DNA of 64,000 nt, from assembly GCF_016806835.2 (NCBI RefSeq), contig NZ_CP086111.1, positions 3,961,471-4,025,470 of the forward strand, given 5' to 3'. Positions 61,747 through 64,000 of the stretch are shown here, one piece after another (position 1 is the stretch's first letter; the number at the start of each line of letters is the position of its first letter). The position numbers and the translations under genes are program-made. The notes below the pieces were generated by a model, which made no database searches, was not told the origin of the DNA, and worked only from the letters and a program-made list of their open reading frames with translations. The DNA is from Skermanella rosea (GTDB taxonomy: Bacteria; Pseudomonadota; Alphaproteobacteria; Azospirillales; Azospirillaceae).

Positions 61747-63696
61747 CTACCGGGACAGGTCGATCCGGTACTTGGCGAAGCCGTCGCCGGCGTCGCCGAG
61801 CGCGCTGATCCTGCTGCCGGCGGGGATCGCCTCCTTCGCCTTCGGCGAGGAGGGGAAGGTCACCACCGCGTCGCCGCCGATCGGGCTGAGCGACCAGTTC
61901 CCCTCGGACGCCGGGTCGATGGTCCTGCGGTCGAAGATGTAGTTGACCAGCGCCGTGCGGTTCTCGTCCGGGGCCTCCAGGATGATGTTGGAACCGTCGA
62001 GGCCCGGGAATTTGCCGCCGCCCCCGGCGCGGTAATTGTTGGTCACCACGACGAACCGCCGCGACTCGTCGATCGGCCGGCCTTCGAAGGCCAGGTCCCT
62101 GATGCGGTGCGAGGCGGGCGCCACGAGCTTGCCGTCGCCGTCGTAGCGGGCCGGCTGCGACACGTCGATCCGGTAGGTCACGCCGTCGATGACATCGAAG
62201 TTGTAGCTGGGGAACGAGGGGTTCAGCAGCGGCTGCTCGCCCGCCTGCGCCGGGTCGATCCGGTTGAACGCGCCGGCCGACATCTCCAGCCACTGCCGCA
62301 CCTGGGCGCCGGTCATCACGACGGCGCGCAGGGTATTGGGATAGAGATAGAGGTCGGCCGCGTTCCTGATCGCGATCCGGCCGGCCGGAATGTCGGTGTA
62401 ATAGTCCGGCCCGCCGCGGCCGCCGGCCTTGAACGGCGCTCCGGCCGACAGCACCGGCAAGCCTTCGTACTCCGTGCCGGCAAGCATCCGCTTGGCGTAC
62501 CAGACCTGCGCGTTGGTCACGATCTGGACGGAAGGGTCGTCCTGGACCAGGGCGAAATAGCTGTTGATCGGCGCCGTCGTCTCGCCGATCGGCTGCCGGA
62601 CATAGGCCAGCGTCGCCTCGTGGTCCGCCTTCAGAGCCTCGACGATGGCGGGGTCCGACTCGACCAGCGCCACCTTCCGCTTGTCCCGGGTCTCCCAGAT
62701 CGGCCTCACGGAGGAAACCGCGTCGGCGACCGACCACTTGCCGCCTTCCTCCTTCAGCGTCAGGTCGATCAGGCCCAGGTGGCTGCCCCAGAAACCCGGC
62801 ATCACGACGGGGACGCCGCGGACCTTGCCCTTGGCCATGTCGGTGTCGGGCAGGCCGGCGAAATCCGGGCCGGGAAACACCTTGTGCTGGTGCCCCGTGA
62901 GGATCGCGTCGATCCCCTGGACTCCGGCGAGGTACCAGGTCGCGTTCTCCTCCCCGCCGACCCGCGGCTCCGCCGACAGCCCGCTGTGGCTGAGGGCGAC
63001 CACGATGTCGGCCCCCTTGGCGCGCAGTTCGGGGACATATTTCCGGGCGGCCTCGACGATGTCGGTGGTGACGACCTTGCCCTCCAGGGCGGCCTTGTCC
63101 CAGGTGGTGATCTGCGGAGTCACGAATCCGATGACGCCGATCTTCAGGGCATGGGCCTGCCCCGACTCGTCCACCACCTGCCGCGTCAGGATCTCGTAGG
63201 GCTTGAAGTAGGGCTTGCCGTCGCCGGCCCGCTCGACATTGGCGGCCACGATCGGAAAGTTAGCGCCGGCCAGGGCGTCGCCGAGGAAATCCAGGCCGTA
63301 GTTGAACTCGTGGTTGCCGACCGTGCCGGCGTCGTACTTCAGCAGGTTCATCGCCTTGTAGACGGGATGGACGTCGCCGCGCCTCAGGCCGCGCTCGCGG
63401 GCCACGAAATCGCCGAGCGGATTGCCCTGGATCGCGTCGGCATTGTCGAGCAGCAGGCTGTTCTGGGCTTCGTCCCGGGCCTTGGCGATGAGGGTGGCGG
63501 TGCGCGCCAGCCCGACCGTGACGTCCTCCTTGTCCGAATAGTAATTGTAGGGCAGCACGTTGACATGCAGGTCGGTGGTGCCGAGCAGCCGGAGCCGGAC
63601 GGTAGCGTCGGCCAGGGCGCCGGTGGCGAAGCATGTGGCGGTCAGGCATGTCGCTGCGCCGAGGGCCAGCGCGGACAGGAAGCTTCTGCGGTCCAT
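61747..63696 (-). CDS. cpdB: bifunctional 2',3'-cyclic-nucleotide 2'-phosphodiesterase/3'-nucleotidase
   Basis: A 649-residue periplasmic metallophosphoesterase of the CpdB/UshA group. The ATG at 63696 gives a twin-arginine-like signal MDRRSFLSALALGAATCLTA; the earlier start at 63747 would not. The dimetal site is read from GTTDLHVNV and VGNHEFNYGLDFL, with later His residues in VALSHSGL and LTGHQHKVFPG. The C-terminal nucleotide-binding domain is present (NTLRAVVMTGAQVRQWLEMS; VTNNYRAGGGGKFPG). It salvages extracellular 2',3'-cyclic nucleotides. It is not part of an obvious operon. Confidence 0.92.
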   Translation of the reverse strand: MDRRSFLSALALGAATCLTATCFATGALADATVRLRLLGTTDLHVNVLPYNYYSDKEDVTVGLARTATLIAKARDEAQNSLLLDNADAIQGNPLGDFVARERGLRRGDVHPVYKAMNLLKYDAGTVGNHEFNYGLDFLGDALAGANFPIVAANVERAGDGKPYFKPYEILTRQVVDESGQAHALKIGVIGFVTPQITTWDKAALEGKVVTTDIVEAARKYVPELRAKGADIVVALSHSGLSAEPRVGGEENATWYLAGVQGIDAILTGHQHKVFPGPDFAGLPDTDMAKGKVRGVPVVMPGFWGSHLGLIDLTLKEEGGKWSVADAVSSVRPIWETRDKRKVALVESDPAIVEALKADHEATLAYVRQPIGETTAPINSYFALVQDDPSVQIVTNAQVWYAKRMLAGTEYEGLPVLSAGAPFKAGGRGGPDYYTDIPAGRIAIRNAADLYLYPNTLRAVVMTGAQVRQWLEMSAGAFNRIDPAQAGEQPLLNPSFPSYNFDVIDGVTYRIDVSQPARYDGDGKLVAPASHRIRDLAFEGRPIDESRRFVVVTNNYRAGGGGKFPGLDGSNIILEAPDENRTALVNYIFDRRTIDPASEGNWSLSPIGGDAVVTFPSSPKAKEAIPAGSRISALGDAGDGFAKYRIDLSR

Positions 63697-63873
63697 CTCA
63701 TCTCCCGGAAGGGCGGAACGCGGGGCACGGACCCCACGCATGCCCATGGGTTACCGGCACCGGACGCCGGGCGTCAACCGGTCTGCTCCCCTTTCGCGCA
63801 GGGAGAGGAAATCTTCACCGCGGGCTTGTTCAGCAAGGCCCGCGGCGCTAGTCTGCATGCCGTTCGACCCGGG

Positions 63874-63948
63874 GCCGGCTTAGCACAGTGGTAGTGCAGC
63901 GGTTTTGTAAACCGAAGGTCGGGGGTTCAAATCCCTCAGCCGGCACCA
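63874..63948 (+). tRNA. trnT: tRNA-Thr (TGT)
   Basis: Plus strand, 75 bases including an encoded CCA end. Acceptor stem GCCGGCT/AGCCGGC, anticodon loop TTTGTAA (anticodon TGT), T loop TTCAAAT. The first anticodon-stem pair is mismatched (G-A), as often seen in alphaproteobacterial tRNA-Thr. Upstream gene is divergent cpdB. Confidence 0.96.
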
Positions 63949-64000
63949 GTCGAACACGGCGGCCTCTCGGAGTCGCGACTGCGCTGACTCAGGCATTTCC

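Overview
This GC-rich window looks like chromosomal DNA of an alphaproteobacterium, most likely a Rhodospirillales/Azospirillales member resembling Azospirillum or Skermanella (genus is inference). Pointers are a C4-pathway 5-aminolevulinate synthase, the order tRNA-Tyr/tRNA-Gly/tuf/tRNA-Trp/secE/nusG/rplKAJL/rpoBC, frequent GTG and TTG starts, and an alphaproteobacterial style of nitrate assimilation control by NasT with sigma-54 promoters. I see no phage, insertion sequence, CRISPR array or rRNA; almost everything is ordinary, tightly packed chromosomal gene content.

Layout: 1-5.8 kb holds a truncated Crp/Fnr regulator, a lipoprotein, a D,D-carboxypeptidase with a SPOR domain, a LysR regulator divergent from an isochorismatase-like hydrolase, and a plant-type nicotinamidase. 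5.7-9.5 kb (minus) is a galU-ugd-phosphohexomutase operon making UDP-glucose and UDP-glucuronate for surface polysaccharide. 9.5-23.9 kb is mixed housekeeping: DnaJ-like and VWA proteins, a molybdopterin oxidoreductase, a CorC-like CBS protein, a flavin disulfide reductase, a transglutaminase, a CtaG-type oxidase assembly factor, a YciF ferritin-like protein, a ligase/exonuclease DNA repair pair, and psuK-psuG for pseudouridine breakdown.

24.1-35.1 kb is the centrepiece, a complete nitrate assimilation cluster: nasT, then nrtA-nrtB-nrtD-nirB-nirD-nasA-cysG. Nitrate is imported by the ABC transporter, reduced to nitrite by NasA and to ammonium by NirBD, while CysG makes the siroheme NirB needs. 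The intergenic leader before nrtA can be read almost base by base: a near-perfect sigma-54 promoter, two matching stem-loops with hexanucleotide loops of the A1/G4 type recognised by ANTAR proteins, and a strong intrinsic terminator just before the nrtA ribosome binding site. A second sigma-54-type promoter precedes nasT itself. This predicts double control by nitrogen status (NtrC/sigma-54) and by nitrate (NasT antitermination). No NasS sensor gene is visible here.

35.1-46.6 kb has a glycosyltransferase, an AT-richer gap, an orphan secreted protein with one CXXCH haem motif, a class III aminotransferase, hemA, a PRC-barrel protein, a PadR-like regulator, a degenerate Hpt plus receiver protein, a DUF1186/SEC-C protein and a TPR/O-GlcNAc-transferase-like protein. 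46.7-60.8 kb (minus) is the transcription/translation block from tRNA-Tyr down to rpoC. 60.9-64 kb has rlmB, a Tat-exported 2',3'-cyclic phosphodiesterase and tRNA-Thr.
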